Origin: Sphingomonas montana
GTDB taxonomy: Bacteria > Pseudomonadota > Alphaproteobacteria > Sphingomonadales > Sphingomonadaceae
Assembly: GCF_001956315.1 (NCBI RefSeq)
Contig: NZ_KV887143.1
Location: 46,314 to 110,313 of the forward strand
Direction of reading: 5' to 3'
DNA length: 64,000 nucleotides
The notes below the pieces were generated by a model. It ran no database searches. It saw nothing but the letters and a program-made list of their open reading frames with translations, and had not been told where the DNA came from. Position 1 is the first letter of the stretch. Each line of letters opens with the position of its first letter. Made by a program: the position numbers and the translations under genes. Of this stretch, positions 17,795 through 26,945 are shown one piece after another.

Positions 17795-18154
17795 ATGCGG
17801 GTGTTCTGGAATGATTGCGGCAACGGGCCGACCTCCGATCAGGCCAGGCAAGTCGATCTGCACGAGGCCAACCTGATCTGGTCCGACGAGGTACGCGGCG
17901 TGCAGGGCAACTTTCTTGGCCTGATCGATGATCGGGACCGGACCATCCAGTTCTATTTCGAGTCCGGCATTCCTGACGATATCGACGCGGCCGACCATCT
18001 TCGCATCGTCCTGATGGATCTTCCGCAACCCGAGCGGAACGGTTCCTACGGAAGGCTGGTGGCTATCGGCGAAGTTTACGGATTAATGGAAACCGCGTTC
18101 GAATTCGGCGCGGACAGCCGCTGCTTCGGCGAGCTGACCTTCACGACGTGGTAG
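17795..18154 (+). CDS. Hypothetical protein, possibly immunity-like
   Basis: This 119-residue acidic soluble protein starts MRVFWNDCGNGPTS; ATG 17795 is preceded by CGGAGGT at good spacing. Features are alternating strands with acidic residues and Trp/Phe (LHEANLIWSDEVRGVQGNFLG, RTIQFYFESG, DAADHLRIVLMD). The small, acidic, strand-rich make-up resembles polymorphic-toxin immunity proteins, but no toxin gene is near and no family was recognised, so this stays a guess. GC content is clearly below the neighbours. A 180-base gap with no gene separates it from the secreted protein upstream. Confidence 0.55.
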   Translation: MRVFWNDCGNGPTSDQARQVDLHEANLIWSDEVRGVQGNFLGLIDDRDRTIQFYFESGIPDDIDAADHLRIVLMDLPQPERNGSYGRLVAIGEVYGLMETAFEFGADSRCFGELTFTTW

Positions 18155-18484
18155 CGCCCCGGTCCGGATCGCACCGGATTGCCAGCCACTGTACCCGTTG
18201 ACTGCGTGTCAGGTCGGCGCTCGGTCCGGGTAGGCGCTCGACGCATGGCATCGCTGCAAAACTCGTTAAACCGGTGCCCGAACCGCGCGTAGCGCACAGA
18301 TCGTGTCGAAAACCATGCCGAAACCCGCACCTCGCCCGACCCTCCCCGCATAGGGAATGGCGGTTTTCCGCGCGTTTCACGTGGATCATTCCAATAGGCC
18401 GAAATCCTATTCGAGCGAATTCAACGACTTACCAAAAAAGCACCCCGCATTTGCCCCGCGCCCCTATTTCGCGCCCCTCAGCGG
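18155..18484. other. Gene-free 330-bp stretch containing a parS-like site
   Basis: No gene was recognised between the islet and the L,D-transpeptidase gene. It contains the parS-like 14-mer listed separately and an A-run (18435-18440) that would read as T-rich at the end of the leftward ldt transcript, but no convincing stem precedes it. Confidence 0.5.
18374..18387. other. parS-like site, 13 of 14 match
   Basis: GTTTCACGTGGATC differs at one base from GTTTCACGTGGAAC, a parS form used by alphaproteobacteria. It lies in intergenic DNA 10 kb from parAB, within the distance over which secondary parS sites usually cluster. The mismatch is in the outer part, so binding may be weaker. Confidence 0.55.
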
Positions 18485-18985
18485 CTATCGGACCTCCGCC
18501 AGTGTCCCCACCCGAACCTGCGGCAACAGCGCCAGCAAGGTGTCGCGCGCCACCGCCACGCATCCCTCCGTCGCACGGTCGCCATCGCGGCAATGCAGGA
18601 AGATGGCGCTGCCCAGCCCCGGCACAGGCGGCGCGTCGTTGTGACCCAGCACGACAATCACGTCGTACAACCCGTCCTCGCGCCACAGCCGTTCGGCGGA
18701 GAAGCGATGCGGATGCGTCACCGGCCGGTTGTACGCCGGATCGCGGACATCGTCGCTCCACCCGTCCGCCGGCGCGATCCAGCGCCACGGCAGCGTCAGC
18801 CCCTCTGGCACCGCGACCCGATCCGGCCGCAGCAGCACCGCGCGCACCGGCCAGGATCCCCGCGGCGTCCGCCCGTCGCCCTCGCGCTTGTCGGCCGCGT
18901 CGCACGCGCCGCCCCGCCCGATCGTGCAGCCGATCGTCCGCTCGCCGATCTGCACCGTACCGGCGGCCGTATCGACCCGGATCAC
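18485..18985 (-). CDS. L,D-transpeptidase family protein
   Basis: This 166-residue YkuD-type domain protein belongs to enzymes that form 3-3 crosslinks in peptidoglycan or attach proteins to it. The catalytic motif reads GSAIFLHC...TEGCVAV; the Cys in TEGC corresponds to the usual SHGC nucleophile. The upstream His is in [10 protein letters not shown]. No signal peptide is visible, which is unusual for a periplasmic enzyme and may mean a short membrane-free form. It starts at GTG 18985, overlapping the ribA stop by four bases, so it is likely translated with ribA. Confidence 0.83.
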   Translation of the reverse strand: MIRVDTAAGTVQIGERTIGCTIGRGGACDAADKREGDGRTPRGSWPVRAVLLRPDRVAVPEGLTLPWRWIAPADGWSDDVRDPAYNRPVTHPHRFSAERLWREDGLYDVIVVLGHNDAPPVPGLGSAIFLHCRDGDRATEGCVAVARDTLLALLPQVRVGTLAEVR

Positions 18986-20073
18986 AGCTGGTGGCCGGTC
19001 CGGTCGCGCTTGGTCGCCAGATACGCATGGTTGTGCGGGTTGGAGGGCACGACATGCGCCACACGCTCGACGACCGCGATCCCTGCCGCCTCGAGTCCGG
19101 CCACCTTGGCCGGATTGTTGGTCAGCAACCGCACGGCATCGATCTCCAGCAGCGCCAGCATCCGCGCCGCCACGCCGAAATCGCGCACATCGACCGCGAA
19201 CCCCAGCCGCAGGTTCGCATCGACCGTATCATATCCCTGATCCTGCAACGCATAGGCGCGCAGCTTGTTGATCAGCCCGATCCCGCGCCCCTCCTGCCGC
19301 AGGTACAGCAGCACGCCCCAGCCCGACGCCGCGATCGCCGCCAGCGCCGCATCCAGTTGCGGCCCGCAATCGCACTTCAGCGACCCCAAGGCATCGCCCG
19401 TCAGGCACTCGCTGTGCAACCGCACCAGCGGCGGCCGTCCGTCCGGCTGGCCGATCAGCAGCGCGACATGGTCGGTCGGGTCGTCCGGCGTGCGGAACGC
19501 GACGATCTCCGCCGTTTCTGCCGCCGCCACCGGCAGGCGCGCCCGCGACGCGATGGCCAGGTTCGCAGGCACTGCGAACGCCGCCAGATCGGCCACGCGA
19601 ACATCTACCGGCATGTCCACCGGGCCCTCGGCGGGCAACAGGAAGAACGCCGGCAGCAACCCCGCCCGGCGCGCCAGTTCCAGCGCCGCCTCCGCCGCCG
19701 CGACCGGTACCAGCGGCATCGCGCGGAACGGTCCCTTCAACGGCGTGGCCAGGTCGAGCTGCGGGTCAGCCAGCGCCACCGCGCCGTCGAAATCCAGCCA
19801 CGGCGTCCGCCCGATCAGCACCGGCTGCGCCGTATCGCCCGCCGCCCGCTGGTTCGCCAGCTTCAGCGTCGCGGCCCGCGCCGGCGACAGCAGCACGCCC
19901 GCACTGCCCGCCGGATCGAACGCCGCCAGCCGGCCCGGGTCCGCGCCCTCGATCGCCAGCACCCGGATCGCGCCGTCCTCGCCGGCAACCGTCACCGGCC
20001 AGCCGCGGCGCAGCGCATCGATCGCGCGGGCCGCCGCGCGCGGATCGGTCGTGGCTTCGGAAGCCGCCCTCAC
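18982..20073 (-). CDS. ribA: GTP cyclohydrolase II with degenerate RibB-like N-terminus
   Basis: GTP cyclohydrolase II opens GTP in the first step of riboflavin synthesis. The C-terminal half has the zinc ligands in [20 protein letters not shown] (three Cys) and the catalytic [11 protein letters not shown] stretch, followed by GYDTVDAN and RLLTNNPAK. The N-terminal ~160 residues look like a dihydroxybutanone-phosphate synthase fold without the acidic DREDE-type active site, so that half is probably structural. It starts at GTG 20073, overlapping the xth stop in GTGA, and is 363 residues long. Confidence 0.92.
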   Translation of the reverse strand: MRAASEATTDPRAAARAIDALRRGWPVTVAGEDGAIRVLAIEGADPGRLAAFDPAGSAGVLLSPARAATLKLANQRAAGDTAQPVLIGRTPWLDFDGAVALADPQLDLATPLKGPFRAMPLVPVAAAEAALELARRAGLLPAFFLLPAEGPVDMPVDVRVADLAAFAVPANLAIASRARLPVAAAETAEIVAFRTPDDPTDHVALLIGQPDGRPPLVRLHSECLTGDALGSLKCDCGPQLDAALAAIAASGWGVLLYLRQEGRGIGLINKLRAYALQDQGYDTVDANLRLGFAVDVRDFGVAARMLALLEIDAVRLLTNNPAKVAGLEAAGIAVVERVAHVVPSNPHNHAYLATKRDRTGHQL

Positions 20074-20861
20074 AGCGCGAACTCGGTCACCAGCGGCACA
20101 TGGTCGGACGGTTTCAGCCAGTCGCGGCAGTCGACATGTACCCGGTGCGCCACCGCCTTGGCGGCCACGTCCGCCGTCGCCCACATATGGTCCAGCCGCC
20201 GGCCGCGGTTCGACGCGCGCCAGTCCGCCGCGCGGTAACTCCACCAGGTGAACAGCGGGGCCGGCGCGGGCACGAATGTCCGGCCGAGATCGACCCACTT
20301 GCCCGCCGCCTGCAACCGGTCCAGCGCGGCGACCTCGATCGGCGTGTGGCTGACGACGTCGATCAGTTGCTTGTGGCTCCACACGTCGCATTCCAGCGGC
20401 GCGATGTTGAAATCGCCTACCAGCAACGTGGGTTCGGCCACCGTTTCCGACCAGCGCGTCATCCGCTCGATGAAATCCAGCTTCTGCCCGAACTTGGGGT
20501 TCAGCGCCCGGTCCGGCACGTCGCCGCCCGCCGGCACATAGACATTCTCGATCCTTATGCCGCATTCCAGTACCGCACCGACATGGCGTGCCTCGCCATT
20601 ATCCTGCCAGTCGTGGCGCAGGTCGGCGGTCAGCGGCACTCGGCTGAGGATCGCGACGCCGTGATGCATCCGCTGCCCGTTCAGGACGGGATGGACATAT
20701 CCCAGCTCGGCGAACGCCGCCGCAGGGAAAATATCGTCCACGACCTTGGTTTCCTGCAAACACAGGATGTCGATCGTTTCGTCGATCAGGAATTGCCGCA
20801 CGATATCGAGCCGTGCTCGCACCGAGTTGATGTTCCACGATGCGATCTTGATCCGGTCCAT
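20070..20861 (-). CDS. xth: Exodeoxyribonuclease III
   Basis: This 263-residue AP endonuclease/3'-exonuclease acts in base-excision repair. Metal and catalytic motifs are [11 protein letters not shown] (Asn near 9), CLQETK (metal Glu), [14 protein letters not shown] (catalytic Asp and Asn), RLDHMWA and the terminal SDHVPL (catalytic His). ATG 20861 ([10 protein letters not shown]) fits the family start. It is the first gene of a coupled xth-ribA-ldt unit and is transcribed away from the lolA terminator. Confidence 0.95.
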   Translation of the reverse strand: MDRIKIASWNINSVRARLDIVRQFLIDETIDILCLQETKVVDDIFPAAAFAELGYVHPVLNGQRMHHGVAILSRVPLTADLRHDWQDNGEARHVGAVLECGIRIENVYVPAGGDVPDRALNPKFGQKLDFIERMTRWSETVAEPTLLVGDFNIAPLECDVWSHKQLIDVVSHTPIEVAALDRLQAAGKWVDLGRTFVPAPAPLFTWWSYRAADWRASNRGRRLDHMWATADVAAKAVAHRVHVDCRDWLKPSDHVPLVTEFAL

Positions 20862-21234
20862 GCGGTGCGATGTAGCGATCGATCGGTCACTACGCCAATG
20901 GCTCATGCGCGTGGATCGGTGATGCAACGGGCGGCAGAGACTTGCTGTCCTCCACATGACGCATCAGGCGGGTTCGAGAACCCGTTCGCTACGGCCGCAA
21001 GATTCACCGTGTCGCACCCGCTGCACCATCGGCATCGTACGAACAGTTACACCGCGGCTCAAACAAAAAGGCCCCCGCTCCGGGGGCATGGAGCGAGGGC
21101 CGACCTGTCGTTCGTCACGCAGGCGGGGTACGGAACCTGACCGGATAACAGGGGGAAAACCCGGGGCGGCTCCGCAACCGCAAGTCCCTCTATAGACTTC
21201 GTTCCTGTCGCGCGGATGAACGGATCACGGCTAA
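20862..21234. other. 373-bp intergenic region before xth
   Basis: No gene or tRNA was recognised. It holds a perfect CGGGTT-CGAG-AACCCG hairpin (20969-20984), the lolA terminator (listed separately), and about 130 bases of trailing lolA transcript. The xth promoter should lie near 20870-21000, but no clear -35/-10 pair stands out. Confidence 0.6.
21065..21101 (-). terminator. Intrinsic terminator for the lolA transcript
   Basis: Read on the minus strand, GGCCCTCGCTCC pairs with GGAGCGGGGGCC (one mismatch) around an 8-base loop and is followed by TTTTTG. It lies about 135 bases after the lolA stop and separates lolA from xth. Confidence 0.82.
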
Positions 21235-21855
21235 TTATCCGCGCGGACCTGCGCGGCGCGGGTTGGTCCAGCGGAACAGCCGATCGTCGACCGGGCCGTT
21301 GAACCGTTGATTGCTCAGCCGCACCGCCGAACGATTGCCCTGCGCATCCAGCGTGGACCAGCCCATCAGGGTCAGCCCGCCCGGGGCCGATGCCACCCGG
21401 TCGAACGCGATCGTCGTCGTGCCGAACTCCGGATGCTTCGGGTCGCGCGCCTCGACCAGCAACATGCGCGGGTTGGGGGCGGGCACCACCTTGGCGATCC
21501 GGGTCAGATCCTTCGACGGGTCGAGCAGCACCGCCAGCGGCGAATTGCCGATCGGCCAGCGCGATTCCTGCCGCACCGCCGAATCATAGACAGTGAGCGC
21601 CTTGCCATCCCCCACGATCGTCAGCGGCACACCCTTCTGATACTGGAAACGCACCTTGCCGGGGCGCTTCATGCTCAGCACGCCGCCGACCGACTTGCCC
21701 ATGCGGTCGGTCTGGATGAAATCCGCCGTCATCGTCGTCACCCCGCGCAAATGCTGCGACACCTGGGCCAGCGGTGCAGTCTGCGCTGCCGCAAGCGTCG
21801 GCATGGTCAGGGCGGGAAGGATCGCGGCGACGGCGATCAGGGCAGGACGGAACAT
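21235..21855 (-). CDS. lolA: LolA-family outer-membrane lipoprotein carrier
   Basis: This 206-residue periplasmic chaperone has the LolA fold, which ferries lipoproteins from the inner membrane LolCDE complex to the outer membrane. The signal peptide spans about residues 1-24 (ends LAAAQ). LRGVTTMTADFIQTDRMGKSVGG and GKVRFQYQKGVPLTIVGDGKALTVYD are typical. It has its own terminator downstream and no operon partner; in many alphaproteobacteria it lies near ftsK, and ftsK is close by here with one gene between. Confidence 0.92.
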   Translation of the reverse strand: MFRPALIAVAAILPALTMPTLAAAQTAPLAQVSQHLRGVTTMTADFIQTDRMGKSVGGVLSMKRPGKVRFQYQKGVPLTIVGDGKALTVYDSAVRQESRWPIGNSPLAVLLDPSKDLTRIAKVVPAPNPRMLLVEARDPKHPEFGTTTIAFDRVASAPGGLTLMGWSTLDAQGNRSAVRLSNQRFNGPVDDRLFRWTNPRRAGPRG

Positions 21856-22099
21856 GGAAACTCCAGTCGGATAGTTCGGGATTGCGTACCGGATAACGGC
21901 TCGCGGTTGAATGCGCTCTGAACCCCGCCGGGTTCCATCAAGTGCCTATCCGTCATGAAAATGACGCCGATTTCTGTTCGGCGCAAATATAGTGCGGCCT
22001 GTACGCTGAGTCGCCCAAATCGTTCCAACATAGGTCAATCATCGAAACTAATCGGACGGGGACAGGTTAAACAGGTTCCTCCTTTCAAAGGTACGACCC

Positions 22100-23017
22100 A
22101 TGTTCATGCGTGTCGACAAGCTGCAAGCCAATCTTCCTGCACCCAAGGCGAAGGACCCGAACGCGGCCGCCGCACTTCAGGAATTGCTGGGCGGCAAATA
22201 TGGCGAGATGTCCACGCTGGGCAATTATATGTTCCAGAGCTTCAACTTCCGCTCGAAGAGCAAGCTGCGTCCGTTCTACAGCCTCGTGGCATCGATCACA
22301 GCCGAGGAACTGGGCCATGTCGAACTCGTGTCGAACGGCGTCGCGATGCTGAACAACGGGCCCGATGGCGACGATACCGGCGATGGCGGCGACATTTCGG
22401 GTGCGCCGTTCGAGGATATGACCGATATCCGGCTGGCGGCCTCGTTCCTGTCGAATGGTGGCGGCGTCACGCCGGTCAACAGCAACGGCGCGTCGTGGAA
22501 CAATGATTTCATCACGACGACCGGCAACGTCATCACCGACCTGCTGCACAATTTTCATCTGGAATGCGGTGCGCGCCTTCACAAGCTGCGCGTGTACGAA
22601 ACGCTGACCGACCCGACGGGCCGCGAAGTGTGCGGTTATCTGCTCGTCCGCGGATCAGTGCATGCGCACTCCTACGCTCTGGCGATCCAGAAGCTGACCG
22701 GCGTCGACCTGAAGAAGATGCTGCCGACGCCTAACATCAATCTGGACAAGATCCCGGAATCGCAGAAGTATCTCGACGAAGGATCGCATCGCCGGCTCTA
22801 CACCTTCAGCCCCGACGACTATAACGAAATGGCGGGTATCTGGAGCAAGGATGAAGTCGCGCTGCCCGGCGATCCCCCCGGCAATCTGGAGGTCGTGCGC
22901 GGCATGCCCGACGGCGGCAAGATCCACCAACTGGCCGGCGTTCCCTGCGCCTTCACCCCGGACTATGCACCCGAGGAAATGTACGAGATCGCGGCCAAGC
23001 TGACCAAGCTGGTCTGA
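22100..23017 (+). CDS. Manganese catalase family protein
   Basis: This 305-residue ferritin-like four-helix protein belongs to the non-heme, dimanganese catalases that break down hydrogen peroxide. Metal ligands fit the Glu/His pattern: ITAEELGHVELV near 70-80, FHLECGARLHKLRVYE near 153-168, and SVHAHSYALAIQKLTG near 185-200. Length agrees with the bacterial family. ATG 22100 or 22106 could start it. The 244-base upstream gap should contain its promoter, but no recognised stress-sigma motif faces it. It stands alone, without a visible regulator. Confidence 0.92.
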   Translation: MFMRVDKLQANLPAPKAKDPNAAAALQELLGGKYGEMSTLGNYMFQSFNFRSKSKLRPFYSLVASITAEELGHVELVSNGVAMLNNGPDGDDTGDGGDISGAPFEDMTDIRLAASFLSNGGGVTPVNSNGASWNNDFITTTGNVITDLLHNFHLECGARLHKLRVYETLTDPTGREVCGYLLVRGSVHAHSYALAIQKLTGVDLKKMLPTPNINLDKIPESQKYLDEGSHRRLYTFSPDDYNEMAGIWSKDEVALPGDPPGNLEVVRGMPDGGKIHQLAGVPCAFTPDYAPEEMYEIAAKLTKLV

Positions 23018-23024
23018 TCAATCC

Positions 23025-23055
23025 GGTCGGGGCGGACGCCATGTCCGCCCCGATC
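23025..23055. terminator. Hairpin between converging catalase and ftsK genes
   Basis: A perfect 13-bp stem (23025-23037 with 23043-23055) and a 5-base loop fill the 39-base gap between two converging stop codons. There is no proper T-run on either side, so it is a likely bidirectional block rather than a classic terminator. Confidence 0.6.
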
Positions 23056-23056
23056 T

Positions 23057-25384
23057 TCATCCCAAGATACGCGGCAGGTCCTCCGGTTCGACCTGCACCT
23101 CGCGCCGGCCGACATGGTCGGGCTGGCTGATGATCGCTTCCTTCTCCATCCGTTCGATCAGCCGCGCCGCGCTGTTGTAGCCGACCCGCAACTGGCGCTG
23201 CAGCCAGCTGGTCGATGCCTTCTTGTTCTCCACCACCAGCTGCACGGCACGGTGATAAACCTGCGTCTCGGGATCGTCTGGTCCGGTTGGCGCGCCCTCC
23301 ATGGCGTAGCCGCCATCCTCCGGCTCTTCGGTCACGCTCTTGATATAGTCCGGTTGGCCTTGCGCGCGCCAGAAGTCGGCGACCGCGCGCACTTCCTCGT
23401 CGCTGACGAACGGACCGTGCACGCGCGCGATCTGCTTGCCGCCCGGCATGTACAGCATGTCGCCCTTGCCCAGCAGCTGCTCTGCGCCCTGCTCGCCCAG
23501 GATGGTACGGGAATCGATCTTGCTGGTGACCTGGAAGCTGATGCGGGTCGGCAGGTTCGCCTTGATGACACCCGTGATGACATCCACCGACGGCCGCTGC
23601 GTCGCCATGATGAGGTGGATGCCTGCCGCACGCGCCTTTTGCGCCAGCCGCTGGATCAGGAACTCGACCTCCTTGCCGGCCGTCATCATCAGGTCCGCCA
23701 GCTCATCGACGATCACGACGATCTGCGGCAGCACCTCATATTCCAGCTTCTCTTCTTCGTAGATCGGCGTGCCGGTCTCCGCGTCGTAGCCGGTCTGTAC
23801 CTTTCGGCCGAGCGGCTGGCCCTTGGCCTTGGCTTGCCGCACCTTGTCGTTGAACGACCCCAGGCCGCGGACCCCGACCGACGCCATCATCCGATAGCGT
23901 TCCTCCATCTGCTCCACCGCCCATTTGAGCGCGCGGATCGCCTTGGGCGGATCGGTCACGACCGGCGACAGCAAATGCGGGATATCGTCGTAGATCGAAA
24001 GCTCGAGCATCTTCGGGTCGATCATGATCATCCGGCACTGAGTCGGCGTCAGCCGGTAGAGCAGCGACAGGATCATGCAGTTCAAGCCGACCGACTTGCC
24101 CGACCCGGTGGTCCCGGCGACGAGCAGATGCGGCATCGGCGCCAGGTCCGCGATCACCGGGTCGCCCGCGATGTTCTTGCCCAGGATGATCGGCAATTGC
24201 GCCTGCTGGTCCTCGAAGCCCTGGCTCGCCACCAGTTCGGACAGCACCACCATGTCGCGCTTCTGGTTGGGCAGTTCGATACCGATCACCGTCCGCCCCG
24301 GAATCACCGCGACGCGCGCTGACAGCGCGGACATGTTGCGCGCGATGTCGTCGGCCAGCGCGATCACCCGGCTCGCCTTGATTCCGGATTCGGGTTCCAG
24401 TTCGTACATCGTCACGACCGGGCCGGGCCGGATCTCGACGATCTGACCCTTCACCTTGAAATCGTCGAGCACCGACTCGAGCAGCCGCGCATTGCGTTCC
24501 AGCGCAGCCCGGTCGATCGGCACGCCGGTCGGCGGCGGCGGCGGCGTCAGCAGGTCGATCGGCGGCAATTCGTAATTGTCGCGGATATCCAGCTTGGTCT
24601 GCGACGGAGCCTTGCGCGCGGGGGCGGGGGCCATCGCCGGTTCGGTGATGACCGGCGGCGCGCGGCCGTCCGGCACTGCCACGGCGCGTGGCGGGCGGGG
24701 CATCGGCACCACCAGTTCGTCGATCGGTATGCCGTCCTGATCAAAATCCTCGACCGTCCCGTCGGCGCGCACGCGCCGCCGCGGCCGCATGCGGCCCAGG
24801 AACGCGCGTTCTCCCGCTTGCAATGCCAGCCCGCGCACGCCCAGCGCCAACCCCGCCGCCACCAGCAGCGCCATCACCGCCAGCCGCACGATCCGCCCGG
24901 CCGGACCGGGCAGCAACGCGGCGACCGCATCGACCGCGCCCGCGACTCCGATCCCGGCCGTTCCGCCCCAACCGGCCGGCAAGGATCCGCCCGCCCCGTT
25001 CCGGAACAGCGTCAGCGCACCGCCCAGCAGCACGATGCCGCCTGCCGACAGCAGCAGCGACCGTTTCCATCGACCTGCCGGCGCACCGCGCCACAGCCGC
25101 AACCCGGCCAGCAGCATCAACGGCACCAGCATCAGCGCCGGCAGGCCGAACAGCGTGAACAGGATGTCCGCGGCCCAGGCCCCGGGCGACCCGAGCACAT
25201 TTTCGACCGGCCCCTGCGCCGCGGTGTTCAGCGACGGATCGCTGCCATGATAGCTGGCGAGGGCGAACCCGAGCGCCAAAGTCGCCGCCAGCAGCCCCGC
25301 GGCGCACGCCATCGTGCCGGAGCGCACCGCCGCCGCCTTCGCCTGCGCGCGCCACACCGTGGACGCCACCTGATTGCTCGCCAT
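23057..25384 (-). CDS. ftsK: DNA translocase FtsK
   Basis: This 775-residue septal DNA pump clears chromosome ends during division and activates XerCD at dif. About four N-terminal membrane segments span residues 20-185, then a Pro-rich linker. The motor has Walker A GTTGSGKS near residue 424 and Walker B IVIVDELADLM near 555. The C-terminal winged-helix gamma domain (from about 705, WLQRQLRVGYNSAARLIERME) reads KOPS sequences. ATG 25384 (MASNQVAS) is the most plausible start. It is divergent from the UbiH-type gene. Confidence 0.96.
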   Translation of the reverse strand: MASNQVASTVWRAQAKAAAVRSGTMACAAGLLAATLALGFALASYHGSDPSLNTAAQGPVENVLGSPGAWAADILFTLFGLPALMLVPLMLLAGLRLWRGAPAGRWKRSLLLSAGGIVLLGGALTLFRNGAGGSLPAGWGGTAGIGVAGAVDAVAALLPGPAGRIVRLAVMALLVAAGLALGVRGLALQAGERAFLGRMRPRRRVRADGTVEDFDQDGIPIDELVVPMPRPPRAVAVPDGRAPPVITEPAMAPAPARKAPSQTKLDIRDNYELPPIDLLTPPPPPTGVPIDRAALERNARLLESVLDDFKVKGQIVEIRPGPVVTMYELEPESGIKASRVIALADDIARNMSALSARVAVIPGRTVIGIELPNQKRDMVVLSELVASQGFEDQQAQLPIILGKNIAGDPVIADLAPMPHLLVAGTTGSGKSVGLNCMILSLLYRLTPTQCRMIMIDPKMLELSIYDDIPHLLSPVVTDPPKAIRALKWAVEQMEERYRMMASVGVRGLGSFNDKVRQAKAKGQPLGRKVQTGYDAETGTPIYEEEKLEYEVLPQIVVIVDELADLMMTAGKEVEFLIQRLAQKARAAGIHLIMATQRPSVDVITGVIKANLPTRISFQVTSKIDSRTILGEQGAEQLLGKGDMLYMPGGKQIARVHGPFVSDEEVRAVADFWRAQGQPDYIKSVTEEPEDGGYAMEGAPTGPDDPETQVYHRAVQLVVENKKASTSWLQRQLRVGYNSAARLIERMEKEAIISQPDHVGRREVQVEPEDLPRILG

Positions 25385-25586
25385 GTCTCGATCCCGCCCA
25401 CGTCCGCTCCGGCCGTGCATCGTGCCGCCATGTGCGTTTCGTAACACACACATCATGCGTCGGTGGGCGGGACTGGGTCAAGGCGCGCACACCGCGCCTG
25501 TCGTCGCGCACGCGTCACCCGGACCATTTGCCCCGCCCCCGCAAAAGTCCGTTTCCCCGCCGCCATGCACCGCGTACATTACCAGT

Positions 25587-26804
25587 ATGGATACAGCGGA
25601 CGTCATCATCCTCGGCGGCGGACTCGTCGGGCTCACCCTTGCCACCGCGCTCGACGCGCATGGTCTGACCAGCATCGTGGTCGACCCGGCGGACCCGGCG
25701 GTGCAGGCCGCGCCCGGTTTCGATGGGCGCGCCTCCGCCGTCGCCAGCGCGTCGTGGCGCATGCTGCAGGCGATCGGCGTCGCGGATCGGCTGGAGGGGC
25801 AGGGGTGCCCGATCCGCACGATCCGGGTGACGGACGGACTGGTTGGTGGCCTCGCCTTCGATGCGGATCCAGCCGACGGCCCGCTCGGCATCATGTTCGA
25901 AAACCGCCTCCTGCGTGCCGCCCTGCGCGCGGCGGCGGTCGATGCCGGCGGTGTCACGCTGCTGCAACCCGCGCGTCCGGTTGCGACCGTGCGCGATGCC
26001 ACCGGCGTCCGCGTGACGCTGGACGATGGTCGGATCGTTTCCGCCCCGCTGCTCATCGCCGCCGAGGGTCGCGCCTCCCCCACGCGCGAGGCGAGTGGCA
26101 TCCGTGTCGCGCGCTGGCAGTATGACCATCACGCGATTATCGGCGGCATCCACCACGAACGCCCGCACGACGGCGTCGCGCACGAGATCTTCTACCCCGC
26201 CGGGCCGTTCGCGATCCTGCCGATGCGTGACGAGCCCGACGGCCGCCATCGTTCGGCGATTGTCTGGAGCGTGGCTGCGCGCGACGGGCCTGCCTTGCTC
26301 GGCCTGCCCGACCGGGCCTTTGCGGCGGAAGCGGAAAAGCGGATGGGCGGCCTCCTCGGGGCCATCACGGCCAACGGCGCGCGCGCGTCCTATCCGCTTG
26401 GGTTTCACCATGCGGCGCACATCACTGCAGAACGGCTGGCACTGGTCGGTGATGCGGCGCACGGCATCCACCCGATCGCCGGGCAGGGCTTGAACCTCGG
26501 CTTCCGTGACGTCGCGGCATTGGTGCAGGTGCTGGTCGAAGGGGCGCGGCTCGGTCTTGATCCGGGTGACGCGCAACTGCTCGCTCGCTACGAACGCTGG
26601 CGGGCGCTTGATACGTTCCTGGTCGCCTCCACGACGGACGGTCTGACCCGCCTGTTCGGCCTCGGCGGCCGCACCGCTGCGACCGTCCGGCGTTTCGGCC
26701 TGGCCGCAGTGCAGCGTATCCAGCCGCTCAAGGATCGTTTTATGTCGGAAGCACGCGGCGAGAGCGGCGACTTGCCGGAGTTGCTGGCCGGGCGGCTGGC
26801 CTGA
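25587..26804 (+). CDS. UbiH/UbiF/VisC-family FAD-dependent hydroxylase
   Basis: This 405-residue flavoprotein monooxygenase is of the type that hydroxylates the ubiquinone ring. The FAD-binding GGGLVGLTLA motif lies near residues 10-19. The second FAD motif LVGDAAHGIHPIAGQGLNLGFRD is near 285-307 and identifies the family. Which ring carbon it modifies cannot be decided here. It is divergent from ftsK across a 202-base gap. Confidence 0.92.
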   Translation: MDTADVIILGGGLVGLTLATALDAHGLTSIVVDPADPAVQAAPGFDGRASAVASASWRMLQAIGVADRLEGQGCPIRTIRVTDGLVGGLAFDADPADGPLGIMFENRLLRAALRAAAVDAGGVTLLQPARPVATVRDATGVRVTLDDGRIVSAPLLIAAEGRASPTREASGIRVARWQYDHHAIIGGIHHERPHDGVAHEIFYPAGPFAILPMRDEPDGRHRSAIVWSVAARDGPALLGLPDRAFAAEAEKRMGGLLGAITANGARASYPLGFHHAAHITAERLALVGDAAHGIHPIAGQGLNLGFRDVAALVQVLVEGARLGLDPGDAQLLARYERWRALDTFLVASTTDGLTRLFGLGGRTAATVRRFGLAAVQRIQPLKDRFMSEARGESGDLPELLAGRLA

Positions 26805-26945
26805 ACGTGTTTTTCGAGGGGACGGGGGCCGGCAGTAGAGTTGCCCTTCGGCGTCATCCTGGCGTCCGCTGGAATGACGGTCTGAGGAGTGCTTTCTCGT
26901 CTCGATGTCAAAGAGTTACAGGCCGAACCCCCGCCCCACCAAATC

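Noticed and set aside
20930-21160. Possible tRNA because of GGTTCGAGAACCCG
   Set aside because: The hairpin is an isolated 6-bp stem; no acceptor stem, D-arm or anticodon arm can be drawn around it.
21999-22025. EcfG-type promoter on the minus strand (GGAAC-N16-CGTA) upstream of lolA
   Set aside because: The -10 element has one mismatch to CGTT and the motif faces lolA rather than the stress-related catalase; too weak to list as a feature.
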